Shown here: positions 11,015 to 21,760 of the stretch, piece after piece
Layout of the letters: each line of letters starts with the position of its first letter
How positions within the stretch are numbered: the first letter of the stretch is position 1
NCBI GenBank assembly: GCA_036674765.1
Contig: JARVKI010000039.1
Location: forward strand, 62,001 to 126,000
Source: Seiridium cupressi
Taxonomy: Eukaryota > Ascomycota > Sordariomycetes > Amphisphaeriales > Sporocadaceae
Length of the DNA stretch: 64,000 nt
Direction of reading: 5' to 3'
Notes under the pieces: generated by a model
What the model saw: the letters and a program-made list of their open reading frames with translations, nothing else
Databases searched by the model: none
What the model was told of the DNA's origin: nothing
Translations under genes and position numbers: made by a program

Positions 11015-11971
11015 TCATCGACGCCTCAGATTGTCCTTGGGCTTTGAATCGAGGATGTACGGCTGAAGTTTTGAAGGAGAAGTTGTGGCCTGCGGGGGTC
11101 CCCTCTGCTGGTTGACTATGTTGAAGCTATCCATCTCCATCTCCGGTGGGAGCAAGGACGGCAGTCTGTCTAGTCCTGTCATCCGCCAGGGTCCCTCGAG
11201 TCTTGAGCGAGCGGTGCGATCGTGGTCATTTTTTATCTGGAGGTCAGCGATGGCCAGCCAGTCCACTTCCTCTCCCACCTCATCTTCCTCACTTTCATCA
11301 AACAGTGATCGATAATCATCGGGTGGCGTTTCAGCCCATGTAGAGTCCTCAGAACTATCAGTGCTGTACCCTAAGTCGTCGTCATCGTCAGGATAGCATC
11401 CTTCCACTCGCCGGATCTTGCGCGCCTCGTCCGGAGGATCATCCCAAACACATAAGTATTTATCAACTTGCTGGGAGTTCAGACCTAGCTGTGTCATGTC
11501 GACGCAAGGAAGAAAAGGAACTGCCTTGGGCGGATTCGGGTCCCTGTCCAGAATCTTCCGCCTCTCCTCCAGGTACTTTGATTTGAGCAAGCTGAGGGTT
11601 TCGTCGAGTTCGTGGTCCGGCTCTCCTTCGCGCCTCTGTTCTTCCCATTGCTCTTTCCGGTCCTCGTAGAAGAATTTGAACTGGTAAAGCAGGCAATCAG
11701 GGTCACAGCGGGAGCAGTAGTCGTCAAGTTCGTACTCGGGCCCGCTGGGCTTCGTTTTTTCGCATCTCCCGCCATTTATGCCTTTCTTGCAATTCTGACA
11801 TGGTTGTCCTGTTTTCTCTTTTTGACATTCCCCGCATGTCGAGCTCTTCCGGCACTCCTCAGCTTGCTGACAATCTTCGCACGATTCCCAGCATCCCCGT
11901 CCACAACGATCCCTATAGTGGCACAGCCAGTGTCCACATCTCGTCATACGAACAGCATATCCCAAACACAT
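11015..11971 (-). CDS. Cys-rich, acidic fungal protein of unknown function
   Basis: The frame from the ATG at 11971 gives 318 residues and begins MCLGYAVRMTRCGHWLC. The N-terminal 95 residues carry about 19 cysteines in CxxC-like spacings (CGHWLC, CGRGC, CEDCQ, CGECQ, CQNCKK), which suggests a zinc-binding module. The MC...CGH start is a pattern I associate with small fungal proteins of unknown role. The middle is helical and charged (EDRKEQWEEQRREGEPD). The second half is very acidic with a DDDDD run and several SEDS/SEEDE patches. The frame stays open upstream to 12037 from a TTG codon, but TTACAG at 11986-11991 on this strand looks like an intron end, so the leader is probably spliced and 11971 is the likely start. 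Confidence 0.7.
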   Translation of the reverse strand: MCLGYAVRMTRCGHWLCHYRDRCGRGCWESCEDCQQAEECRKSSTCGECQKEKTGQPCQNCKKGINGGRCEKTKPSGPEYELDDYCSRCDPDCLLYQFKFFYEDRKEQWEEQRREGEPDHELDETLSLLKSKYLEERRKILDRDPNPPKAVPFLPCVDMTQLGLNSQQVDKYLCVWDDPPDEARKIRRVEGCYPDDDDDLGYSTDSSEDSTWAETPPDDYRSLFDESEEDEVGEEVDWLAIADLQIKNDHDRTARSRLEGPWRMTGLDRLPSLLPPEMEMDSFNIVNQQRGPPQATTSPSKLQPYILDSKPKDNLRRR

Positions 11972-12071
11972 GGCGTCTCGTAAGCCTGTAACAGATTGAA
12001 AAATACCGGAAAGCGGTAGAGAAATATGCAAGCACAAACAAGGTCGTCAACAAAAACTTCAACCACGATTT

Positions 12072-12103
12072 GTGCCGCGGTGCCGCGGTGCCGCGGTGCC
12101 GCG
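12072..12103. repeat. Tandem repeat, GTGCCGCG x4
   Basis: Four perfect head-to-tail copies of GTGCCGCG lie about 100 bases upstream of the Cys-rich gene start, in otherwise average-composition DNA. Each unit carries overlapping CCGCGG palindromes at the junctions. Confidence 0.95.
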
Positions 12104-13559
12104 CAGACGGTCATGATTTATAGTGTAGAGGATGACAAAGCAACAAAGATATAGACAAAGCCCTTCATACACCATATTTTAATTCAACTCTTAGCGTTGG
12201 TAGACAATGAATCATCAATATATTTGATGTGCTACTTTGTTAAGGTCTTCTTCATCAATTCATACTGAGTGGCCCTTTCCTCGGATCTTACTAAAGCCGT
12301 TGTTCGCCTCGAAAGACCGGGCCGTAGCCACGTTTGCCATTCAGTCTTTCGGGTAGACCCAGGCTTGTATTGACAGTGATTTTCCAAGTCCACAGTCCTC
12401 AAGATTGTGCCGTGTTCGAATGTGATCGCGTACAGACCCATCAAGCAAGTAATGCTGCATTATTCTTGATTAGTGATCAAAAGTTTCATCATAGAAAGAT
12501 TGGGGTATTAGGAACAAAATATAGTTCATATACGGAAGCCACCTCGATTACCATTCGAATGTATTTCGCTGGTACGATCACCATGATCTTTAGTTGCCTA
12601 TCGAGGAGAATATTAGTTGACAGGCTGATAGAAAGCCATTCCTGAATGTACGCATATTCGTATAGGCCACAAGCCGCAGAAGCGATAGGTATCTGATGAA
12701 CCGTAGAAACAAATAGTTGGTGGAAAAAAAGCAAAATATATCATCTGGGGCATGCTGTCGAGGTGGCAGTATGGTATGAAGAGCCGGAGTCATATACCCT
12801 TCAATACACATTAGTGCTAAGCAAAGTAGTAGAGTCAATCGGACACAATGGGTAGCTGATGAATGATTGCAGCCGAAATTTACGTTTCGATCACGGAGTT
12901 TATTGTTAGAAAACGAACAAGTCTTCATCCATGGCCAATTTGAGATCGTAAAAAGTCGTATATAAGGGGGTAGGTAAGGAAAGTGATTGGCAGGGAAGTA
13001 CGGAGAGCGAACTAAGGCTGCATGGTCCAATAACACATTGATAAACACTAAATGTACAGTGCTTTGCTTTCCTGTATTGATGCTTGTTTATGTACTTCAA
13101 AGGATGATCATACCTATGAACAAGGGTCCAAACTCTACCTGGCCCGTCGCATAGGCCGCATCCGGGAATACCATCGGAAGGCATCACTTGCGTGAAGGCT
13201 TGTACGATTGGGCTCAGTATCGAAATTGAGGTGGCAGCACATCTGCTACTTGTGGCACAACTGTGAAGGGTCCGTCAAATGGCTTCCAAACTCACATTAT
13301 CATTGTCATTCTTATTGTCCCGTGTCATTTCTGGTAGCATATGGCCTTATTGTAGATACCACTCTCATTCTGTCACTCCTAGTACAGTGGGAGAGTTCTG
13401 GCGACTGATAGTATTGTATTTCAGGCAGTACATATAGGGTAGATCATACAGCGCAATGGTGGCTATTCGACCAGACCCCGCCTGGTATCATCCCACCCAA
13501 TGACCGCGGACAGACTCGGCTTATTCCGTTTTCTACTCACCCTGAATGATCATATGGCA

Positions 13560-13905
13560 TATATAAGTCCAAACAGTGTTATTATTGTACATTAATAACC
13601 TTCAATTATATCTGAAAATCACGATGTTACTTTTTACACTCCTCCTGGTACGAGGCTATTGATAGCTCCGTTGCATGCATCGCATTGTTGCAATGGTTCG
13701 AATCTTGCCACTTATTCAAGGTTTATCTTTAAAATATTAAGAGGCTACCTATAGAATGTAAGCGGGCGAAAAGTTAATCCTACTTGAACTGTTGTAACAT
13801 TAAAACCTTAAGATAAATGTCACTTAATAAATACCCTTTTTATAATTGTAAATTATAGATTAAATCTCTATCGGTATTTTAAGTAACCGTTAGCTACATT
13901 ATAAA
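13560..13905. other. AT-rich island
   Basis: This stretch of about 350 bases is visibly richer in A and T than its flanks, with many TTAA, TATA and AATTATA words, and ends abruptly at a GC-rich segment near 13905 just before the cyclin leader. It has no coding frame. It could be the remnant of a transposon mutated by RIP, or simply an AT-rich spacer. Confidence 0.45.
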
Positions 13906-14062
13906 GGGGCAACTACGGGAGCGCCCGTCTACTGCCCCACTAGTGATGCACTGCTGCTAGCCTCGCATTACGACATCAGCAACACCAAGAATTTCTGTAC
14001 AAGCACATCTTCACATCCCCGTCGCGACCTCGCCACTCAACCTCGTTCTCCCATTGGCAACC

Positions 14063-15232
14063 ATGTCGCACATGGCCAATCCTCTCGCGACGGTAGATCA
14101 GCTCTACAAATACAAGTCGCTGTCCGCGCTCCCGCAAGACCTCCAAGACACGATATTCTATCAGGTCCAGCTTCTGACCCAAGCCGCCGGGCTTCTCTTG
14201 CGACTACCACAATCCGTCACCGCGCAAGCGAACATACTGCTGGCTCGCTACCTCGTCAACGATACGGCCTTCTTTCAATTACACGAACCCAGTCATGTCT
14301 CCGCAGCTTCGCTCTTCCTCGCCGCGAAGCTGAGCGCGCATCCGGCGACGCCCCGAGATCTCAGCAACGTGTACACATACCTCCTATCCTCGAGCTCTCC
14401 GCTGTTCCGAGCCTCGCTAGAACAGCAGCCGACAGAAAACAATCCGTCAGCATACTACCTCTCCGAGACTGCTTATACCAAACTGCACAACCGAATCCTG
14501 TCGGCCGAATCCAGGATCTTGGCTTCACTATCCTTTGATACGCATGTAGCATTACCTCACCCGCTGGCCATCACATATCTCCAGGCATTGGACTTCCTGT
14601 CGCAGCCCAAAGGCAAGATCGCACAGCGGACGGTCGAGTACCTAAATACAGCTCTTCTGAGCCCGCAATGTCTCTACGTGACGCACCAACCCAACCAGTT
14701 AGCTGTTGCGGCGATATACAATGCGGCAAAGGATCTAGGTGCTAAGATGCCAGAATGCGCCTGGTGGGAAGTCTTCGACGTAGATCGTGAGGAATTAGGT
14801 TTCCTAGTCGTCGGCATGCGCAGTCTAGAGGGATCAGTCAGAAGAATGACGAGTGAGGGCGAAGATTCCCGACGGGCTGGGGTAATCACGAGGGCAGTAA
14901 TTGAAGCGGAGATGAATAAAAAGGGTATCAGTATCATGGGGAACGGAATCGCTAGGAAGGAGGTCGACGAAGAGGATCTTATGATGAGGGAAATGGACGA
15001 AATGACTGCACAAATGGAGACGTAAGTTTAGACATAAAACCACCAGAGCTTTTTATGCGCAACACTAGCTATCACGTATACGACCTCGATGAGGCCGTCT
15101 CCAAGAATCTTATTGTGCGAGAGGATCAAGTAAGCCCGGCCGCGCAGAAAGGGTGCGTTAGACTGGCCCAGCTTGTTCCTGCGCCTCTCGTCGTTCGTCT
15201 ACCAGTCGAGAAGAGGCGGCGGAGCGAGGTAA
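14063..15232 (+). CDS. Cyclin-domain protein (cyclin L/Pch1-like)
   Basis: A two-fold cyclin box is clear: the first covers about residues 15-110 (LPQDLQDTIFYQVQLLTQAA, then SHVSAASLFLAAKLS), the second about 160-245 (LSFDTHVALPHPLAITYLQAL, then QLAVAAIYNAAKDL). This arrangement is typical of transcription-type cyclins of the C/K/L group, which activate kinases acting on RNA polymerase II or splicing. The start is the ATG at 14063. The first open frame ends at TAA 15023-15025, but that stop lies inside a perfect donor GTAAGT. Removing 15022-15068 and 15130-15205 keeps the frame, adds a tail starting YHVYDLDEAV and ends at 15232 (348 residues). I prefer this model; the alternative is a 320-residue protein ending at 15025. 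Confidence 0.8.
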
Positions 15233-15486
15233 ACTTGTTGACGGGGTCGCTAAAGCAAATCTTCTAGGACTGCTTGTCTCTTCTTAACAACAAAAGTAGA
15301 GAATATATGCCAGGTAGTCTCGTTAACAAGAATTCCGGGCTGCAAGCTCTAACAATGCAGAACTTGATCATCTCATCTGTTCCATTTCCTTTCGTCGGCC
15401 AATTATGTTTCATCAGGTCCTTTCCCTTTCACAACTGCAATCCACTGAAAAGTAATGATGATACGTTTAAAAGGACTTGGCTCTTA

Positions 15487-17046
15487 CTACGCCGTCGCCT
15501 CTAAAAGCTGCTCGAGCGTTCTGAGCATGTCGATTAAAAACTCGAGACGATATTCTTGAAACTCGACCAAAGCGTGGTCCAAGATCTGAATCTCCCCCTC
15601 CGTGCAGCGGCTGGCTCGTTCTGTAGGCTGATCAAGCGCCAGCTCTTTTCTTGTCTTAGTATGGTGTTCTTCGAGGCTCTGTATAGCGCGCCGCTGAATG
15701 TCGAGTTTCTTGCAATCCAAGCCCAATGGCAGCCATTCCACTTTCGCCTTGGTCTTCTCGAGCAGTACGCGGCGTTTAGCATCCTTGGCTATCAGACAAA
15801 CGGCAATAGACTGATCAATGACACGGATTAAAATAAGCGGTGTCATATTCTTAGTGCCCTGTGTCATAGCCCGCGAGTTTACCAACAGTGATGTGATCGT
15901 ATTTTTGAGACCTTGCAAGGACAGTGCTCTGTCGAGTATGGTGTAGTCCAGCTCTGGTGCGTTGAAATCATAGAGACCTTCAACATTGATAACCTCGTCA
16001 CACCACCGAGTGCGCGGACATGATGACTTGAGCCAGTCGTTGGCTGCTTCACTGGCAATTTGCTGAACTGTTTTGGCAACGAGGTCAAGGGTGTTAGGCT
16101 CAATTCCACAAAGCCGTTTATCGGGGTGCTCCTCATACAAGTCCTCAAGCGACTTTTCATATATCAGAGCCCGGTCAACAAGGGGTTCTGGATCATTTCC
16201 TTTCCAGACTAGCCGATCAAATCCGGCCATCGGTTTTTGTGGCTGGCCAAATGGGACTTTGGGTTGAGTTGAAGAATTGTCTATTGCACTCAAGAGTGTG
16301 TTGCAAGTAGATATCGATAAGGCATCGTGGGTCGCTTTTGTTTTCTGAGCGTGGTCGTCTGATGTTCCAAGGCATTGCTGGGCTGCTACATCAAATCCGA
16401 AACCATACTGGTTATCCTGACCGAACGAGAACGATAGCTTGGTTGTATCCATGGGTGGTGATTGTTTTCGTTCCAACAGATGCAGTGGACGACCCGCCTT
16501 AGGAAGTAACAGGTTCATATATTGATGTACCTCTTGGAGATTGTCTGAATATATGGAAAATTTTATTGGCTCATTAACATCGAGGACAATTGGCTGCCAA
16601 ACTGGATGGCTTGCCTCGGGATTTTCTGTTTTGCTTGGCAAATTGCCAGCCACGGGTCGGCAATTCGAATTATTCACTCCCGGTGCTGATTTTCTTGTAA
16701 GAATCCGCGGGGGGCTATTCCCAGTCAGATCAATAACCTCGATTTTTCCGATCTTGGTAGGGGGTCTGAAAGCCGAAGCTCGTGTGTCGTGATTCGGAAC
16801 AGATGGCAGCACAGTAAGCGGGCGACGCTGCGTAAATGAAGCACCGTAATCGAGAGTCTGCTGCTGTCCCTGGTTCACCGAGTGCTCCTGCCGCTCAGAG
16901 GCTTCCTGAGCTTCCCTGAGTCGGCGACGCTTCCGGGCGCCCTGGCTATTACCTTCGCCCCATTTCGGTGGACCCGAATGTGGCTGGCCTGTCTCTTTCT
17001 TCTTTCCTGGAGCTAGCTGGTCGGTTTCTTTCTTCTTTTTCGCCAT
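15487..17046 (-). CDS. Basic nuclear-type protein of unknown function with SUMO-interaction-like motif
   Basis: Single exon, 519 residues, not recognised. The N-terminus is highly basic (MAKKKKE; ARKRRRLRE at 37-45), which suggests nuclear import. Residues about 102-110 read IEVIDLTGN, a good match to a SUMO-interacting motif (hydrophobic core V-I-D-L with nearby acidic and Ser residues). The middle is polar and probably disordered. The C-terminal 250 residues look folded, with alternating hydrophobic segments (LDLVAKTVQQIASEAANDWL, ILIRVIDQSIAVCLIAKD) and a final helix. A role in chromatin or DNA repair is possible but not shown. It lies 640 bases downstream of the phosphate transporter on the same strand, with its own promoter space, and converges with the cyclin. 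Confidence 0.7.
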   Translation of the reverse strand: MAKKKKETDQLAPGKKKETGQPHSGPPKWGEGNSQGARKRRRLREAQEASERQEHSVNQGQQQTLDYGASFTQRRPLTVLPSVPNHDTRASAFRPPTKIGKIEVIDLTGNSPPRILTRKSAPGVNNSNCRPVAGNLPSKTENPEASHPVWQPIVLDVNEPIKFSIYSDNLQEVHQYMNLLLPKAGRPLHLLERKQSPPMDTTKLSFSFGQDNQYGFGFDVAAQQCLGTSDDHAQKTKATHDALSISTCNTLLSAIDNSSTQPKVPFGQPQKPMAGFDRLVWKGNDPEPLVDRALIYEKSLEDLYEEHPDKRLCGIEPNTLDLVAKTVQQIASEAANDWLKSSCPRTRWCDEVINVEGLYDFNAPELDYTILDRALSLQGLKNTITSLLVNSRAMTQGTKNMTPLILIRVIDQSIAVCLIAKDAKRRVLLEKTKAKVEWLPLGLDCKKLDIQRRAIQSLEEHHTKTRKELALDQPTERASRCTEGEIQILDHALVEFQEYRLEFLIDMLRTLEQLLEATA

Positions 17047-17684
17047 TGCGGCGGTTAGGACGACGGAGCCAGCAAAAGATTGTTCAGGGGAATTGACAGC
17101 AGTGTCGGTTGTGACAGTGCTGGCTGAAGTTGTTTTGCTTTGAGGCGCGTGTCACGCTACACACTGGCTTGGCTGTCCAGTCACGACTTACTGGAATAAA
17201 CAGAATCGTAGAGGAGGTGAAGTCGCGCTTGCTACTTATTCGATATTGACCAGTGCATGACTTCATTCTAGTGATTTCCAAGAACAGTGTCAAGCAACCC
17301 CACATGCAATATCTAACTGTTGCTCGTAGCGCCATCATGCTTCATTGAATTGCATGGTTCAGGCTTTTTTTGCACTTTCTACGCATTGATGCTGCTGGAT
17401 CACATGTCTCCTCTCATCATGAACCGTCATCGAAATGCTCGACCTACCCAGAGGCTGTGGCTTATCCTCGATCCGCTGGTTCCCCGTCACCCTTCTTTCG
17501 ACGTATCTTGGAAAGAACAGCTTTCCTTCTAGTTCCTCAAGCTTCTCGAACCTTTCTTGCATCGCCGAATCTGCTGCCTAGATAGGTAGGCCTTGCCTCA
17601 CACTCAAGTAACCATTCGAGGATTTTTTTTTTCTTTTGCTTTATCCAATTTTGATTATCTCAACAGCTTCCACCATAGGTTCTG
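17047..17684. other. Spacer between two minus-strand genes
   Basis: It holds the promoter of the SIM-containing gene and the 3' region of the phosphate transporter. Two short frames on opposite strands (about 17320-17585) overlap and neither looks real. Confidence 0.5.
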
Positions 17685-19909
17685 CTACCGAAGTAAGTTC
17701 CCGACATCTCGTAGGCCAATGTTCTCAACAGAAGTAGGGTTTCCACCTCGGTCTATCCTTCCCCATCCAGCTCCCCAGCCAGGGAAAACGCCTCCGTATT
17801 CTCTCCTTGTTTCTGCATCTTGATGCAAACTACTCGGCCTTACAATGCCTGTCGTTGAGCTACTGCTCTCAAAGTCAAGGCCACCAGTATCTTCACTACT
17901 ACCCCGTTTCCGCCTCCACTTGTTTCCAGTCTTTCTCATCTCTCGTGCTTGTTGTGCCGCGATCTCCGGCGATGTCATGATGCCTAAACGTCGATTTCCT
18001 CCCCAATTTCCCGCTTTGGGGTAGAAAAAGCCAGCGGGTTGTCCTCCTTTGAATGGACTCCACCACCTTCTCTTCGTGGCGACGATGCTTCCATTCCGTC
18101 CGGCATTATACGAAGTTGGTGTCTCGCCGGCCAGTTCCTCCAAAGTCATCCCCTTAGTTTCAGGTATCAACAAAGATACGAGTGTTCCGCATAGCATGAA
18201 CAGCGCAAATATTTGCATCAGTCGGTCTAGCCAGGGAGAACAATCACTGCCCTGACAATTTGGTGGTGAGTCTTTGCTTAATAGAGGGATTGACACGATC
18301 TGTGCGATGATCGCCCCAACTTTGCCCATGGCAGCTGACAAGCCATGAGCGGACGATCGATACCGCGTTGGGTAACACTCTCCAGGGACGATGAATGTTG
18401 TGGTATTAGGACCCCAGTTGAAGAAGAACTGAGCAATGACGTAAAGAGCGAGCATAGCGCCTTGGTTGAGGCGTTTGTAACAGAAGCCCAGGACGGAGAA
18501 TATAACCGTGAGGAACACGAACCCGAACACCTGGAGCGGCTTCCGGCCGATTGTATCAATGGTGCATATTGCGGTCCAGTATCCCGGGATCGATCCAGCG
18601 ACTGTGAGGATGATGGTACCGATCGCATTATTGTATAGTTGCTCATATAGTGAGTTGCCATTTGCGTACCCGATGGCATGGAGAACTATAGAGTTGTTGA
18701 GGCCCAGACCGTAGAATGCTAAATCCTTCACTGACGTTAGCCTCATTGTCTCACGTGGCGAATAAGGATTTAAATTACCAGGAAGAACCAGGAAAAAGTA
18801 GTGCCGATGAGCATCTTTGCGTTTTTCCACTGTCCGAAGTATGAAATGACATCTGCCCAGGAAGCTGCAGGAATTGCCAAAGCAGGGGATGCGACCCGTT
18901 TCATACGCGCCCGCTTGACTTCGTCAACTTGCCCCTCTGATTTGCTAGCCATGTAGGCTTTGATATCTGCGTCAGCTTGCTCAACGTCCTTCGCCACTTC
19001 GAAGGTATATCGTGGTGTCTCGGGAATGGTGATCCTATAGTAAAGGGCGAAACATGCTGGAATGGCACCCACTCCAACGATGATTCTCCATGATCGGTCT
19101 GCAGCTGCTTGACATATATAGTCACACGAAGCCATATTGGCTGCGCCGTGGTATGCGTCTTTAAAAGCTGTCGTTACGATGAGCGCCACGACCGCGGCCA
19201 GAAGTTGACCCAGGCCTTGCATGCTGAAGACGGCTGCCATCATGGCTCCTCTCCATCGTGTTGGAGCAAACTCGGATGTGATGACCGAACTAAGCGGATA
19301 ATCGCCTCCAATTCCCACTCTGTGACACAGTTAATTCAATAGTCACTTGCGCGCGGACAACTTTTCTTACCCCATGATGACCCTCCAGAAAGTCATGGCA
19401 CCTGTGAAACTCACAGCCTGGCTTGGTGCGACCAAACAGGATGCCAAGGTGGCAACCACGATTATTCCAAGCTCGACTCCGTACATCCGTCGCCGGCCGT
19501 ATACATCCGCGAGCCATCCAAACAGTAGCTGCCCGACCACGATCCCAGCACTAGTAGACGCCTTCAGCGTCGTCGCAACGGGTGTAGGCAGTGTCCCATA
19601 ATTACCTCCATATCCGTTCTTTGCATCTTGTGGTGATCCCTGCCAGAAAACAACTCCGAGTAATGTTGTGACGAGGTTGATTGCGAATATGTCGTATGAG
19701 TCCAGGAAGAAGCCTATTCCGGCTACTACGATTGCCCTGACATGGTATAGTCCGAAAGGGATCTTGTCTATTTCGGAGAGCGCCAGCCTCCTTCTCAAGT
19801 TTGGATCCTGTATGTGGCTGAAGTCGTTGAAGAAGTTGTGGAAAGCTCTATTTCCACCATACGTACGGACATGGGCAGTGGGCACTGCCGGCTCCGGTAA
19901 CATCTCCAT
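17685..19909 (-). CDS. Inorganic phosphate transporter-like MFS permease (PHO84 family)
   Basis: Three exons, 19371-19909, 18779-19319 and 17685-18725, give 706 residues; the introns start GTAAGA and GTAATT. The protein is a 12-helix major facilitator of the phosphate:H+ symporter group at the plasma membrane. Visible marks are GFFLDSYDIFAINLV in helix 1, GWLADVYGRRRMYG (motif between helices 2 and 3), GIGGDYPLSSVITSEFAPTRWRG, the central charged loop, FYGLGLNNS in helix 7 and PETKGMTLEELAGE after helix 12. The tail beyond that is about 145 residues, clearly longer than in yeast Pho84. The start is the ATG at 19909; the open frame begins four codons earlier at TTG. No CACGTG phosphate-regulator site is evident just upstream. 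A paralogue importing another substrate is possible. Confidence 0.9.
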
Positions 19910-21113
19910 CGTTTGAGACAATCCGATGCTTCGTAATTTCAGTCGACCATGAATCCCTTAGGACATATGCGGCATGCCGACACGGCGATGATAGCCGGCT
20001 CAGCTATGATGAGAGCATAGTACAAGACATCCAAACAAAACACGAGGCAATCTGGGATACTAAGAAATGTTATCCGCGGCCGTGCGAGGATAGCGTCGAG
20101 GTGATGGACGCTATGTCAATGACAAGTGTCGGGATGGTCCTGGTGATAGCGTCAAAGTAAGCACCAACTCATGAGGTTGACGGATGCAGCCGGAGGCATG
20201 TGGGTTGCTGGAAGAGTCGGATGGAACAGATCTGCAGATCGTGGGTCTTAATAGGACACCTCCTACCTTCAAGGTACCCGCAGCCTCACAAGGAGACTGA
20301 CAAGGATTGTGTGAGCTCCGCCCAATCTGGTGTCTTATCTGACCGCATGCAAGCAATCCAACGCCAACAAGCGTCCCGCTCAGTAGGGATGTCTTTACAG
20401 CTGACTATGTAGGGGCCTCGAGCTAAATACATACAGGTAGGGCGTATAAGTGAACTATAAACCAAGAAGATGGTGTCTTAATATTGTAGTTAAGGCAGAA
20501 GAAAAACTGGAGCTGGAAGGTGAAGCCGTTGCACACTACTGCGTAATGGCTGACGGTGAAATTTTGCCGCCCGACGAGACGATACCTAGTGGTTTTTCCG
20601 CAGGCGCGGGATAGCTTGTCAGCGAGAAGGTAACGGTGTCAGAAGGGGTTTAAGTCGACGGCTTCGCGCCAGTAATTTAAAGCCACTATTGGAAGGATAT
20701 CCGAGTTTTGGGGTCCTGCCACGAGGAATGTGCATGTAGGAGGCCTAGCTGGTGGGACTAGTTGACTTGGCCCCTCGAAATAGGTAGCAGATTTTCGACA
20801 TGAGGCTCTGGTCGCTTCATTACTGGGATCTTGGCGAGTGAGGGATTTCCACTTGAGTATTTGCTTTTACGTTGGCATAGTCTAGTGCCAGTGCCTTTCC
20901 GCGGAGGAATTGATGTAGCCCAATCACTGCCAATTGTCATTGGAGCTGCTTCTTGTGATACATACGTACATATGGTCCTAGAAGTCACAGGTGTAGGGCA
21001 CAGTTGTGGGCCACAATTTAATCCCACCCTTGTTGGTGACGTCGAGTAGTTGGGGTTGAGTTGAGGTGGAGGTGAGGTTGAAGTTCATGCAGTATTGAAG
21101 TCTCAATATGGCG

Positions 21114-21332
21114 CTAGTCCCTTTCGTTCTTAGCCTTCCAACGGCGATCGTTATATCTTAATCGTAATTCCCTTTGAATTCTCTCCAGACATCCAACACT
21201 CCTCAGCATTTGCTTCATGTCCTTGGCAAGCAATTGAGCGATTGGAGCCTTCTCCTGACCTTCGGCCGCCAAAGCTGGCAAGCTTTCAGTTCCCCGAGAA
21301 AGCCATAGCCCTGGATCCGCAAGGATTCGCAT
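21114..21332 (-). CDS. Possible short gene or lone exon (doubtful)
   Basis: The 72-codon frame has the character of a real protein end: a Pro/Gly start followed by a long amphipathic, strongly basic helix (LLAKDMKQML, LERIQRELRLRYNDRRW). It is open upstream past the ATG at 21332. I found no convincing partner exon, although a GTGAGA donor-like site lies near 21451 on this strand. It could be a small fungus-specific protein, a relic, or chance. Confidence 0.2.
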   Translation of the reverse strand: MRILADPGLWLSRGTESLPALAAEGQEKAPIAQLLAKDMKQMLRSVGCLERIQRELRLRYNDRRWKAKNERD

Positions 21333-21744
21333 GAGAACATGCACTCATGTGCACGACCAATCATGTCTTAGGAATCAGGAACGTGCTTAAGCAACACGCC
21401 AGCGACCCTTCAACAACGGTAATGCTCACCGAACCAGTTAAGGTTTAATTCTCACCCCAACGCTGGTGCCATCCACCCCAGTGGAAGAGATCGATATGTT
21501 GGGTGTGACCTATCAAACGTCTCAGCTTAAGGTCGTTCCAGTTTGTTAGGTTTTCTCAGCCATCATGCCGGTCGGAAATATCTCCTAAAGTGTGTCTTGA
21601 AACACGAGAATTGCGACGCCCGTTGTGATTGAATGCAAATGACTGATGATCACCGAGCGCCAGCACATTTAAGTTGCTCTGAGGAATTCCTGCTTCCACA
21701 TCCTTCTGTCTCAGTGAGAATGAAATCCGCTATAACCACCATTT

Positions 21745-21760
21745 AAAAAAAAAAAAAAAA
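21745..21760. repeat. A16 homopolymer
   Basis: Sixteen consecutive adenines. No flanking duplication or retroposon body is evident. Confidence 0.95.

Larger units (their letters stand above)
11972..14062. other. Divergent intergenic region with octamer repeat and AT-rich island
   Basis: This gap separates the Cys-rich gene and the cyclin. It contains four copies of an 8-base GC-rich unit (12072-12103) and an AT-rich island (about 13560-13905). Short frames in between show no protein character. GGTTCGAATC at about 13694 resembles a tRNA B box but no tRNA can be folded around it. Confidence 0.55.

Noticed and set aside
13660..13720. tRNA-like B box GGTTCGAATC
   Set aside because: No matching A box, anticodon arm or acceptor stem pairing can be found around it.
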